From Symsagittifera roscoffensis (taxonomy: Eukaryota; Xenacoelomorpha; Acoela; Convolutidae), in contig NC_087070.1 of the NCBI RefSeq assembly GCF_963678635.1, forward strand, positions 20,631,461 to 20,691,460: DNA of 60,000 nt. The letters are read 5' to 3'. Position 1 is the stretch's first letter. Every line of letters starts with the position of its first letter. Below are positions 1-9,580 of the stretch, piece by piece. Below the pieces are notes generated by a model. The model did no database searches and was not told the origin of the DNA. It saw nothing but the letters and a program-made list of their open reading frames with translations. A program made the translations under genes and the position numbers.

Positions 1-1
1 T

Positions 2-409
2 TTCAAACGTAGATATGAATCAATTAAGGAAATTATGGACGAAAACAAATAGCTTAATGCTTTTGATTTATACTTTTTTGAGATGTTTAAGTACTTGTTT
101 ATGGAATTGCAATCTGACAAAAAAAATGGTTTTCTGTCTCAGATTTACTCCCAAAAAAGTGGACTATGTACCAGGAGCAAAGCGAAAGGCGTAATTAAAG
201 TGGCAAAATTTTCTACTACCGCTAAACAGAGATCGCTTACAGTTAGAATTGTGCAGGCTTTTAACTATTTAAAACAAAATGACTTGATACCTGTTAATAT
301 ACATGAAATGTCAGAAGTTAGTTGTTTGAGACTCTATAAACAGTTTTTTCAAACTTACCTAAAAGCCAATCAGGACCTCTACAAACTGTTTTTTAATTTC
401 AGCCCTTAA
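2..409 (+). pseudogene. Probable LINE reverse transcriptase C-terminal remnant
   Basis: The frame is open from the left edge to a TAA near 407-409, apart from one in-frame TAG near 47-49, so it is a decayed coding relic entering from outside the window. The first ATG after that stop is at 83. The last ~50 residues have the pattern often seen at the end of jockey-like LINE proteins: a basic stretch followed by S-x-x-x-R-I-V-x-A-F-N-x-L and then a short helix (LYKQFFQTYLKAN). The GC-richer stretch at 440-500 just downstream could be the element's 3' UTR. No catalytic motif lies in the window, so the assignment rests on the C-terminal pattern alone. A diverged host exon is the main alternative. 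Confidence 0.35.
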
Positions 410-2240
410 TTTAATTTGTTTATTGAGTTGATGCTGGCTATCTTCTCTTTACTCTCCAGGATATCCTACTCGATGAGCAGTACTGCTCTTTAGGATCTCC
501 CTCCAGGCGAGGCATAATATATTGCTTTTGGCGTTGTATTTGTAGCTGGTAAAGTAATTGAAATTTCAAATTTCAAATTTCCTCGCAGTCAATATTTAGT
601 TTTTTCTAATTGAGATCTCAATTTTTGTATTGCTTTAATTCTCATCACTGGAATGAACAAGATGTCAATTTTTGATGCGAATTTTCGAAAATTTTAGTCG
701 GAACTCAGCATTGAAAACGTTGAAAGCAATAACCGAGAAAATCAATTGAATATTTTGTATTTCAAGCATTGATCAAGGCATACATAAATATGCCATACAA
801 AAGAAAAAAACGTTTTGAACATTTTAGTAAACAAAATTTCCAGAGAATAGGGACAAAAATGTATTAAGGATTACATTATGCTCACACAAAAAAATTGAAT
901 GCGAAATTTTTTAAAAAGTTTTTATTTGAGCTTAAAAATCGTTTTACAGTAAAATTGTTGGGCATTTTTGAAACTTTTAAAAATTTTCTAATAAAGTTTT
1001 TTGACAAAAACCTGTTTTTTATTGATGACGATGCATCGACTATTATAACAGAACAGGAAAAATTTCGTTAAAATTTCAATTACACATTTTTTACAGAGTT
1101 TTTTTGTATTTTTTGCAGACTGAGTTTATGGAATTGTAAAGTTTGCATTTTTGGTCTATGAAGGTCAACTAAAAAGTTTTTATACTACTATCACTGAAAT
1201 TTTAAAAAAGTTTTCAAGTTTATTATATTTCTATTTAAACAATAAATATTTCTATTTCTATTTAAAAATACTTCAACTTAAACAATTTTCATAAAATGTA
1301 TGACAACCTTTTTTCAAAGTTTCCTTGCCAGGTGTTGTTTGACCGCAAAATCAGATATCGCAGCTAAACATCGGAAGGGGTCTAGTGAAATATAACATTA
1401 AAAAACTCCAAAAAGTTCTCTGGTGAGAAAAAAAAATTTTGAAATTTTTTGAATTTCAGTCAAATTTCGAACAAGTAAGGTTTATTGCAGAAGGCTAAAG
1501 CATGAAATTTAAGTTTCACTCTAGAAAATTTTAGAAACTCTAGCGCCATTTTAGAATAATAAACTTCAAAACATCCAAAAAAAAATGCGGAAATTTTTCT
1601 ACATTTTAGGATTTTTTTTTGTTTTCTTATGATCATTTGTCTAGTCTTTACTTGACAAAAACTGATTACCATTTTGCCTATTTCACTATGATTGTCATTT
1701 ATTCTTAAGTGCTAGGCTTCATTCAGATCTTTTTATCACACCACGCAAAAACGACACTACTTTGAAATAATAACTTATGACGGTTTTTTTTAGAATATGG
1801 TCAGAACATTCTGTGCTACTTGCACAGCAGCAGGCTACCCTTGTAATACTTTAGAAGGTGATTCCTCAGTCGAACAAGAAAACTCATCTATGTTGCTCAC
1901 CAATTTCTACAGCCAGACGGGGCAAGTCGGCTTTGGCATAGTTGTCTTTCAGAATGACCTGAACACAAAAATGACAAGTACACTATGTGTTTCACGGTAA
2001 TGGTACTTTTAAAAAAAAACAATATAAATTATGTCGTCACATAGCTATGGTTATTGTCGTCATATAGCTACGATGAACTTTGAAGAACGTATTTTGTCTT
2101 CTGAATAGCGAGCGATTGCATTTCAAAATATCTTTTGCTGGTTTTAATCGAAAACTGTTGAAATCATATCATAATCTGTTCCTCAAAAAGGGCTGAACAA
2201 AGAATTTAAATCCTTCAAATAATTTGATCGATCTGCAATG
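410..2240. other. Non-coding, AT-rich; dispersed-repeat copies
   Basis: I see no supportable gene here. About 765-1165 matches about 41705-42130 in the same orientation: both share a block reading TTGATCAAGGCATxCA followed by CATACAAAAGAAA, and both end at TCTATGxxGGTCAAC. About 1725-1845 resembles 53550-53685 (shared AGAATATGGTC and TGCTACTTGCACAGCA). These are old dispersed repeats of unknown class. The short frame starting at 1797 lies inside this repeat and is not called as a gene. Confidence 0.5.
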
Positions 2241-2243
2241 TAC

Positions 2244-2384
2244 CTTTACAGCCACAGGTTCCCTTGTGTTCTTGTCTAAGCCCTTGCACACCACCCCATA
2301 GCCCCCATCCCCCAATTGGGTCTCTGAGAGGGTGTACTTGGCTTCGAAGCGACGCAACTCCCCACAGGTGGTCAAGGCAGACAT
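2244..2384 (-). CDS. Protein kinase exon (glycine loop and VAVK lysine)
   Basis: This single exon is preceded by an AG acceptor (TAG just before ATG at 2384) and ends in AAAG|GTACAT, phase 0. It encodes about 47 residues with the start of a protein kinase domain: LGDGGYGVV is the glycine-rich G-x-G-x-x-G loop, and GLDKNTREPVAVK ends with the ATP-anchoring lysine at the exon edge. The general Ser/Thr kinase fold is clear, but the subfamily is not (Pim/CAMK-like loops look similar). The ATG right after the acceptor could be the real start or an internal Met. No exon for the HRD/DFG part is recognisable between 1 and 2243, so the rest of the gene probably lies outside the window to the left, or this is an isolated fragment. 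Confidence 0.65.
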
Positions 2385-2399
2385 CTATTTTGATCACGT

Positions 2400-4240
2400 A
2401 AAAAACCAGTGATATACCACGTGGTTAAACAACACTGTTAACTCGTTGATAATTTGTTATTGGTACTCGGTTTCCTGATTTCCGAACAATTGTAAGATTT
2501 TTTTGTAAATAATTTTAATTATAAAAAACAGTTTAAGGTTGAAAATTCAAAACTTTTACTGCTGCTTTTATGATGATGAAAAATGTAGAAGAAAATTATC
2601 TAGTACAAACTAGTTGAAAGATATTTTATTTGATCTATGATTAAAATTTTGATTTTCTTGGAATAAGTATTTAATAGATCTAATAATCCATTGGATGCTT
2701 CCAGAGTGGCGGAAAAAGGCTGTACCAAATATAAAGCGAACCGTAAAAGTGATTAAATGCCAAAAACGAATTACTGTGGGATATACTCTCTGATTTTAGT
2801 GGTTTGATTTTCAAAGACAAACAAACAAAACATCTGAAGGCAATAGACCATATAGTTTATAATGCTTGCAGACTATAGAAAGTAATGTGTTTGGTTAAAT
2901 ACCATCGAAACCAGTTTTGAGCAACTTGGTATCAGTATAGAGCTTCAAAAAACCAATGTTTAAATATTAATACGAGAATTTTAAAAAATCTTATGTTTTC
3001 AATGTGTAATCATAATATTGTTTGAAAAATTTTTCTTTCATCGTAAAAAAATGGTACACAGAAAAATGAAAAACTGGCGACGTTATTTTCCCCGTAGTGT
3101 TCAGTTAAAACAAATATTTCACTGCTTCTATAATAAGAGTCCCAAAAAACTGAAATAGCGCAGCTTTTCAGCACTACAATGATCAAAGCAAGAAGAGAAA
3201 CAAAACATGATTGGCAGGTTGGCCGTACAAGTAGAACAGAAAGTTCCGACCACGTTTGTTTTTTAAACAAGCGTGTTTTTTTAAACAAGTGTTGAAATTT
3301 GAAAAAAATGAAGATTTTTTCGCATACTTTTTTCATTTTTCTTCAATGTTTTTTTTTCAATAAATTAGAAAAAAGACGGACTGAATTACTGAAAAAGTTT
3401 TTTAGAAATAGGTAATAATTGCGAAGTAGCTCCGATAATCGAGGAGAAATTTGATTGGAAATTCAGCCTAAAACTTAATCTGTCTGAAATTTACTCAATG
3501 CCAGTTTTTCTCAACACTGCGATAAAACTCTTCGAAATATTATTTTAAATCGGAGTCCTAACTGCGCTTATGAATGATATTACATTTGACCCTCTCCACT
3601 ACGATCTTTTATACGGTAGTCAACAAAGAAATAAAACGTAGATCATAGTTTCTTCCCACTTCGTAAAGAGGTGTGGGAACAACAAAACTGCTCAAAAAAC
3701 CTGGAAAGTTTCGAGTGTCTTTTAGGGTGTTTGAACTCAATATAAGTTGAAAGTTTCTATAGTTTCTCTATTTTTGATTATCCTCCCTGTAGTTTTTGTG
3801 TAATTAATTTTTGAAATTAAGGAAAAACTGAAAGAAAAATTGAAACATTTTGAAGTTGCTTTGAAATTTTGCTCGCACTTACAATGTCATCTAAAAATTT
3901 TTTTCTTTCAAAATACGACACTAAAAAAATTGAAACATTTTCTCATGTTCATTTTTTCACTTTTGATAATATCTCTTAACCCCAACCAATCAACCAATCC
4001 CAAACCTGCCTCACGCATTAAGAACTCGTCAAAGACAATTTCTAATGAAAAATGTACATCAATGATCGCAAACCGAACCCAGAACAATGAGTTATAAAAG
4101 TTTGATGTTAAATGTTGGTTAGAAAGAATTTGAAGAGGTATGAGAAAAACTATATATTGGTTGATTTCTTCAAAAACTGGAACAAAGACTTTTTCCACAT
4201 AAAATCGGAATAGTTATTATTCGTTCTTTAAGCACTGATT
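2400..4240. other. Non-coding AT-rich stretch
   Basis: No open frame here has convincing coding character or good splice sites. The frames on the two strands at 3840-4198 overlap each other in AT-rich sequence and look like chance. I see nothing else to call. Confidence 0.5.
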
Positions 4241-4269
4241 TTAGAGATCTACTGTTAAAACATTATCCC

Positions 4270-5290
4270 TGGTCAAGATGCTCAATTTATGGTTTTCTGT
4301 TTCAACTTTATCGACCAAAAATTGGTATGTTTTGACTTTCTTGACCAAATTATGGCATTTTTTGACTTTTTCGACCCAACAACAAATGTTCGTTTTTTTT
4401 ACCCAGCTCAGATATGTTTCAACTTTTTCAACCAAAACCGATATTTTTCGACTTTCTCGACTGTCTTGACCGACATTAAAAAAACTATTTGTTTGACCCC
4501 GCATAGATGGGTCAAAAATCCCGCGTCGACAAACAAAAAAACTTTCTCGTTTTTATAGTCGGCTGTGGTTTCTCCAAAACACTGTTCAAAAAGTTTTTTA
4601 GTTTCTCAGTAAAATTACATCTGATTAAAATTTTTCGATCTGAAAAAGTAAAATAGTTTGATTCAGCATTTATGGTTTTCATTTTCAATCAAATAGCTCA
4701 GATAGTTCGGCAGTTTCTATTGCGCCTTTACAAAAATTTTGTTAAAATTTTTTCGTAAAACTCTTTTGGTACAGCCTATTTGTGGAAACGGTACCAAACG
4801 TTTCAAAAAAGTCTGCTCGACCTATGATTTGACGGTGCTCAAACTAGGTTTAGATTGTGCTCGACCTATGCTTTGACTGTGCTCGACTTATATTTTTACT
4901 GTTTTTTTGACAATTTCCAAATTGAATTTTGAATCTTGAAGTTTAAATAAAATCTTGAAAAAAATAAATAAAGTTTTGTAAAAAATTATTTTGTGCTCGA
5001 CCTATGTTTCGACTTTTGTCGACGTATGTTTCGACTTTCTCGACCAAAATCAGACACGCTTCGATTCTGATCGACCTTTGTTTTAACTTTTTTGAACTTT
5101 TTTATTGTCTTTATTGACCAAAATTGTGTATGTTTCGACTCTCTCGGTCGAAATGGGTAGTTTAAGATTCTGTGCTCGACTTAAAGTAGCTTCTCGACCG
5201 CAAAATTTTAGACGCAAAACTGCACTTGCTCGACTTTCAAAGTTGAAATACAAGACGAAAACCTCGACCCGGGATCTGATAACAAAGTAA
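4270..5290. repeat. Degenerate TCGAC-rich tandem repeats
   Basis: Two blocks (4270-4500 and about 4815-5290) are made of imperfect ~25-30 base units built around GACTTTCTCGACCAAAA and ATGTTTCGACTTT. The 230-base first block gives open frames on both strands (for example 4289-4558 + and 4241-4504 -) whose peptides are repetitive, so I treat those frames as by-products of the repeat. Between the blocks the sequence is ordinary AT-rich DNA. Confidence 0.6.
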
Positions 5291-5532
5291 TTGGGAGAGT
5301 ACGCATCAATTGGCGCCGTACACACAACAATTACTTCCTTTTGACACCCATGAAATGACCGACTGAGCTAACTTCCTCGAGCAAAAGCATCAAAGACAGC
5401 ATGAGACGCTTTTAAACAATCTTCAGCAAAAAAAATACTAGTGGTTAGTTGATGTGCCCAACCAACAATCTACATAAATATACAGTTCCTCAGAGAAAAA
5501 AAAACCTAAAGGAAAAAGACTCGACGAGTAAT

Positions 5533-6832
5533 TGCCCGATTTAATCCTGCTAAAAATTGAAACTGAAAAAATGAAACCGCTTGGTCGAGGTCTTTAACAA
5601 TTAACTAATCAGAACACTCTCAAATAGTATAGAATTATTCTTTCAGGCTTAGTTTTCTTTCCGACTTTCGAAGAAAGTGACGGAATATATGTGCTCTGGT
5701 TGTTTTTTTTTCTGCAGACAAAATTTTTTTTGTTAACTAGCCATTTTTGACGGAAGCTTCTTAATATCAGCTGAAAAGTATTCTTGTTTTGAGTTAAAGA
5801 TATCCAATATCCGTCCTAGAAATCACTTCCAATTGAAATGATGCATGCTGTTTGATCTATTCAATATTTAACTTTATGCTTTATATATTACTATGTTCGT
5901 TAGATAGTGTGTGCGGAATGATTTTGCGAAAATCTAACAAAAAATAAATTTTGTTATGAAAGTTTGATCTTCATTAGTTTTTTTGAAGCCAATTTTTTTC
6001 CAAAAGCTATAAAGAGCTTTGGGACAACTCAAGGCTTCCCTTGCCTTGAGTTGAGCAGTTATGTTATTTTTTTATCGATCCTCTTTCTCAATATCTTTTG
6101 ATTACTTCTAATTGTCACCTCGTACAAATTGTCAAGCGAAGTCAGTATTCACTTCAAAATGAAAATAAAACTGTTTTTTTTTGTTTTTTTTTTCAAAAAA
6201 AGACAAGACTACACGTATCAGGGCGACGTGTTGAATGTTCCGACTGCCCTTTAAAGACCATGGAGTCATGTTTGTTTAAAAAAATGATGAAGTTTTCAAA
6301 AATCATTTGGAGGCCAAGCTGTGCACTGGATAGGTGCACAATTTTGTGTCTGTATGTTCCTGGATTCCAGATACAAGTCTTTTAATATGTTTCAAAATGT
6401 AAGTGAATTCCACAAACAAATTCTTAGTGGATTCTGCATATATATACCTGTAACGTAAATTTTCTTGGCACAGTTATTTTGTTGCGGATTCCGCAACAAG
6501 CTAATACAGCTAGTTGTTCTCGATTCCGCAACTGTAAGTGGATTCCGCAAATCCGCAAATTTTTGGAGCGATTTTGAGCAGTACAATGATTTAGGTATTG
6601 TTTTGTGGAATCCAAAAAAGCATAGAAAATCAAAGAAAAGTAGCAATGTTGCAGATTCCGCGACCAATCTGATTTTGGCCTGTTGCGGATTCCGCTTACA
6701 ATGCAGAGAATTCAAAGTTTGGACTCGTAATGGTAATTTGAAAACAAATGTAAGGAAAAAAAAATATATTTTCATCATCCAGCTAAGTTTTAATTAGATA
6801 AAATAGCATCCCTCACTTCAGTTAGGAATGAC
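5533..6832 (+). repeat. 1.3 kb tandem duplication, copy 1
   Basis: This segment is repeated almost base for base by 6833-8127, with a start-to-start offset of 1300 bases that drifts by only a few bases through small indels. The copy contains the left terminal inverted repeat of the transposon described at 5661-8409, about 128 bases of its left flank, and a cluster of GCGGATTCCGC-type motifs (6480-6700). Because flank and element were copied together, the duplication probably arose after insertion, by unequal exchange. Confidence 0.85.
6465..6700. repeat. Cluster of GCGGAATCCGC palindromes (copy 1)
   Basis: Several copies of the motif TTGCGGATTCCGCAA (7-base arms, one-base centre) and its variants GTGGATTCCGCAA and GCAGATTCCGCG occur within 240 bases. 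The same cluster recurs in the duplicated copy and near 21.3-21.7 kb. The short open frames on both strands here (for example 6465-6797 and 6392-6778) follow from the repeat. Confidence 0.7.
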
Positions 6833-8127
6833 TGCCCGATTTAATCCTGCTAAAAATTAAAACTGAAAAAATGACACCGCTTGGTCGAGGTCTTTAACAA
6901 TTAACTAATCAGAACACTCTCAAATAGTATAGAATTATTCTTTCAGTCTTAGTTGTCTTTCCGACTTTCGAAGAAAGTGACGGAATATATGTATTCTGGT
7001 TGTTTTTTTTCTGCAGACAAATTTTTCTTTGTTAACTAGCCATTTTTGACGGAAGATTCTTAATATCAGCTGAAAAGTATTGTTGTTTTGAGTTAAAGAT
7101 TTCCAATATCCGTCCTAGAAATCACTTCCAATTGAAATGATGCATGCTGTTTGATCTATTCAATATTTAACTTTATGCTTTATATATTACTTTGTTCGTT
7201 AGATAGTGTGTGCGGAATGATTTTGCAAAAATCTAATAAAAAATAAATTTTGTCATGAAAGTTTGATCTTCATTAGTTTTTTTGAAGCCAACCTTTTTCC
7301 AAAAGCTATAAAGAGCTTTGGGACAACTCAAGGCTTCCCTTGCCTTGAGTTGAGCAGTTATGTTATTTTTATCGATCCTTTTTCTCAATATCTTTTGATT
7401 ACTTCTAATTGTCACCTCGTACAAATTGTCAAGCGAAGTCAGTATTCACTTCAAAATGAAAATAAAACTGTTTTTTTTTTGTTTTTTTTTTTCAAAAAAG
7501 ACAAGACTACACGTATCGGGGCGACGTGTTGAATGTTCCGACTGCCCTTTAAAGACCATGGCGTTATCTTTGTTTAAAAAATGATGAAGTTTTCAAAAAT
7601 CATTTGGAGGCCAAGCTGTGCACTGGATAGGCGCACAATTTTGTGTCTGTATGTTCCTGGATTCCAGATACAAGTCTTTTAATATGTTTCAAAATATAAG
7701 TGAATTCCACAAACAATTTTTTTTGTGGATTCCGCATATATATACCTGTAACGTAAATTTTCTCGGCACAGTTTTTTTGTTGCGGATTCCGCAACAAGCT
7801 AATACAGCTAGTTGTTCTGGATTCCGCAACTGTAAGTGGATTCCGCAAATTCGCCTATTTTTGGAGCGATTTTGAGCAGTACAATGATTTAGGTATTGGT
7901 TTGTGGAATGCAAAAAAGCATAGAAAATCAAAAAAAAAGTAGCAATGTTGCAGATTCCGCGACCAATCTGATTTTGGCCTGTTGCAGATTCCGCTTACAA
8001 TGCAGAGAATGCACAGTTTGGACTCGTAATGGTAATTTGAAAACAAATGTAAGGAAAAAAAATTATATTTTCATCATCCAGCTAAGTTTTAATTAGATGA
8101 AATAGCATCCCTCACTTCAATTTGGAA
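6833..8127 (+). repeat. 1.3 kb tandem duplication, copy 2
   Basis: This is the second copy of the 5533-6832 segment. Differences are scattered single-base changes and homopolymer length changes (for example the T runs near 7470). After 8127 the sequence continues into the right part of the transposon, which copy 1 lacks. Confidence 0.85.
7720..7995. repeat. Cluster of GCGGAATCCGC palindromes (copy 2)
   Basis: This is the tandem-duplicate counterpart of the cluster at 6465-6700, with the same arrangement of TTGCGGATTCCGCAA and related motifs. Confidence 0.7.
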
Positions 8128-8411
8128 TGGTTTCAAAGACGGATTAGGCCTCCGCTGATGCGTTAATAGCACAAAACAACATTGTCACGAATTGTCACGA
8201 ATTGGCCAAAATGCAAATCTTTAAACCCCCATAACTTTATAAAAATTGATCAGAGGTAGCGTTTTTTTCACATTTGAGATCAGGACAGCAATAGATTTTG
8301 GCTGATATAAAAAATTACAGTCAAAAAAGGCTAGTCAAAAAGTCGAAATAAGTCTGTAGAAAAAAAACACCCCGAACCTACATATTCCGTTACTTTCTTC
8401 GAAAGTCGGAA

Positions 8412-9220
8412 CAATAGTAAGTTGCTGAGCGAGTAGCCTAAAATGTTTTAAGCAAATTGATCACAGAAACAAAAAAAAACAAAATTTTCAATTTACCACT
8501 AATTTTTCTGTTGCTGTTGTCTGCTAAAGGACAAAAATTTTATTTTAGTGAGAATCAAAAGCACAATTAACTTGACACGAACATTGAATGGGATTTTAAA
8601 TTGAGCGTTCATTTACAAATGACTCAAATCGTGTCATTTGTAAATATGGAGTCATTTGGAAATTGAAAATTTCAGACCAATTTTCTCGGCACTGACTCAA
8701 TTTTGAATAAAAGGTTTGAATTGTGAATCACAACCAAGTGTGAGTATGATACTACTTTTGACGTGGTCGTGGTCGGAAACGAAAATATGTATCAAGTATC
8801 CATTTAGCTGCTACCATCTACGTGCATTCGGGAATTAATTGTTTCAGTTGATCCCATTTTTTAAATTTCTGGCTCCTGAATTGAATCAATTTCATCGCAA
8901 AGATTTTAGTAGATTGTAATGTGAAAAGGAGTTGTTGCTTTCAACAGCTTGAAAAACTGCAAAAAATAATCGGAAATTCGGCGCTGCCAGAAAAAATACA
9001 AACAATTAGCTAAGTACGTTGCGACGCTTTGTTTGATCATCGGCCTTTAATTGAAGTTTCTTTGGCGTTTTTGCTTTAGATTTGTGCCAAGATTCCGATG
9101 TTTTGGCACTACGGGCAACCGTTAGCTTGCAAATTTCTATGTTTTTTAATTGGATTCCATTTTTTTCTAATGAGGCTGGACTGGGCTATGGTTTTCATGT
9201 AAATGGGTTAAAGCAACCAA
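8412..9220. other. Non-coding; left flank of the retroelement
   Basis: I see no supportable gene. A polypyrimidine-TTTAG sequence near 9078 precedes a short open frame (to about 9200), but nothing links it to a neighbouring exon and the peptide is not recognisable. The strand composition switches abruptly near 9200 to the G-poor, A/C-rich pattern of the retroelement. Confidence 0.4.
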
Positions 9221-9580
9221 AACCCTGTTATCATCCTAGCAAAAGGAGAATCATTAAAAATAGTTCTAGACGCCAGATACCTTAATTCACTAGATAGACT
9301 ACAATATAGACAAGACATTCACGAAGACATTCGTGATCACAACATCCAAATACTCCAACAAAATAGTCTGCAATTAAAATTTGAAATCACGGTTAAACTA
9401 AACAACATTACTCAACATCCCTACCCATTAAACCCACCAAATATAACAGCTCAATCACTACCACCACCATTTATAGCAACTGAAGTAATATACAAATACG
9501 ACAGATATACCAAAAAGACAATTGGTTACATCACATTTTATAACCCATACTCAGGATTATCATACACATGTATATTCTAA
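9221..9580 (+). pseudogene. pol: Reverse transcriptase fragment joined to a short downstream frame
   Basis: Reading from 9221 the frame encodes KGESLKIVLDARYLNS, a conserved early segment of LTR-retroelement reverse transcriptase (the region before the first catalytic aspartate). The expected catalytic core does not follow. The same frame continues for ~95 unrelated residues and stops with TAA at 9578-9580, inside the start of the glycoprotein frame (ATG 9568). An internal deletion that removed the RT core, RNase H and most of the integrase is the simplest reading. Upstream the frame is closed by a TAA near 9209. What the short C-terminal part encoded is not recognisable. Confidence 0.6.

Larger units (their letters stand above)
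5661..8409 (+). mobile_element. Inverted-repeat DNA element, internally duplicated
   Basis: The left end (5661-5686, repeated at 6961-6986) begins CCGACTTTCGAAGAAAG. The right end (8384-8409) is its reverse complement with one mismatch. Partial copies of the same family with recognisable right ends lie at about 17860-18340 and 45835-46337. All share an internal block near CTCGTATCAGGGC...TGTTCCGACTG and another near CTTTAAACCCCCATAA. I see no transposase, so this is a non-autonomous (MITE-like) element. I could not find a target duplication. Confidence 0.65.

Noticed and set aside
6392-6797. Overlapping frames on both strands of ~110-130 residues
   Set aside because: Same repeat; the duplicated copy at 7.6-8.1 kb gives frames of different length, as expected for non-coding DNA.
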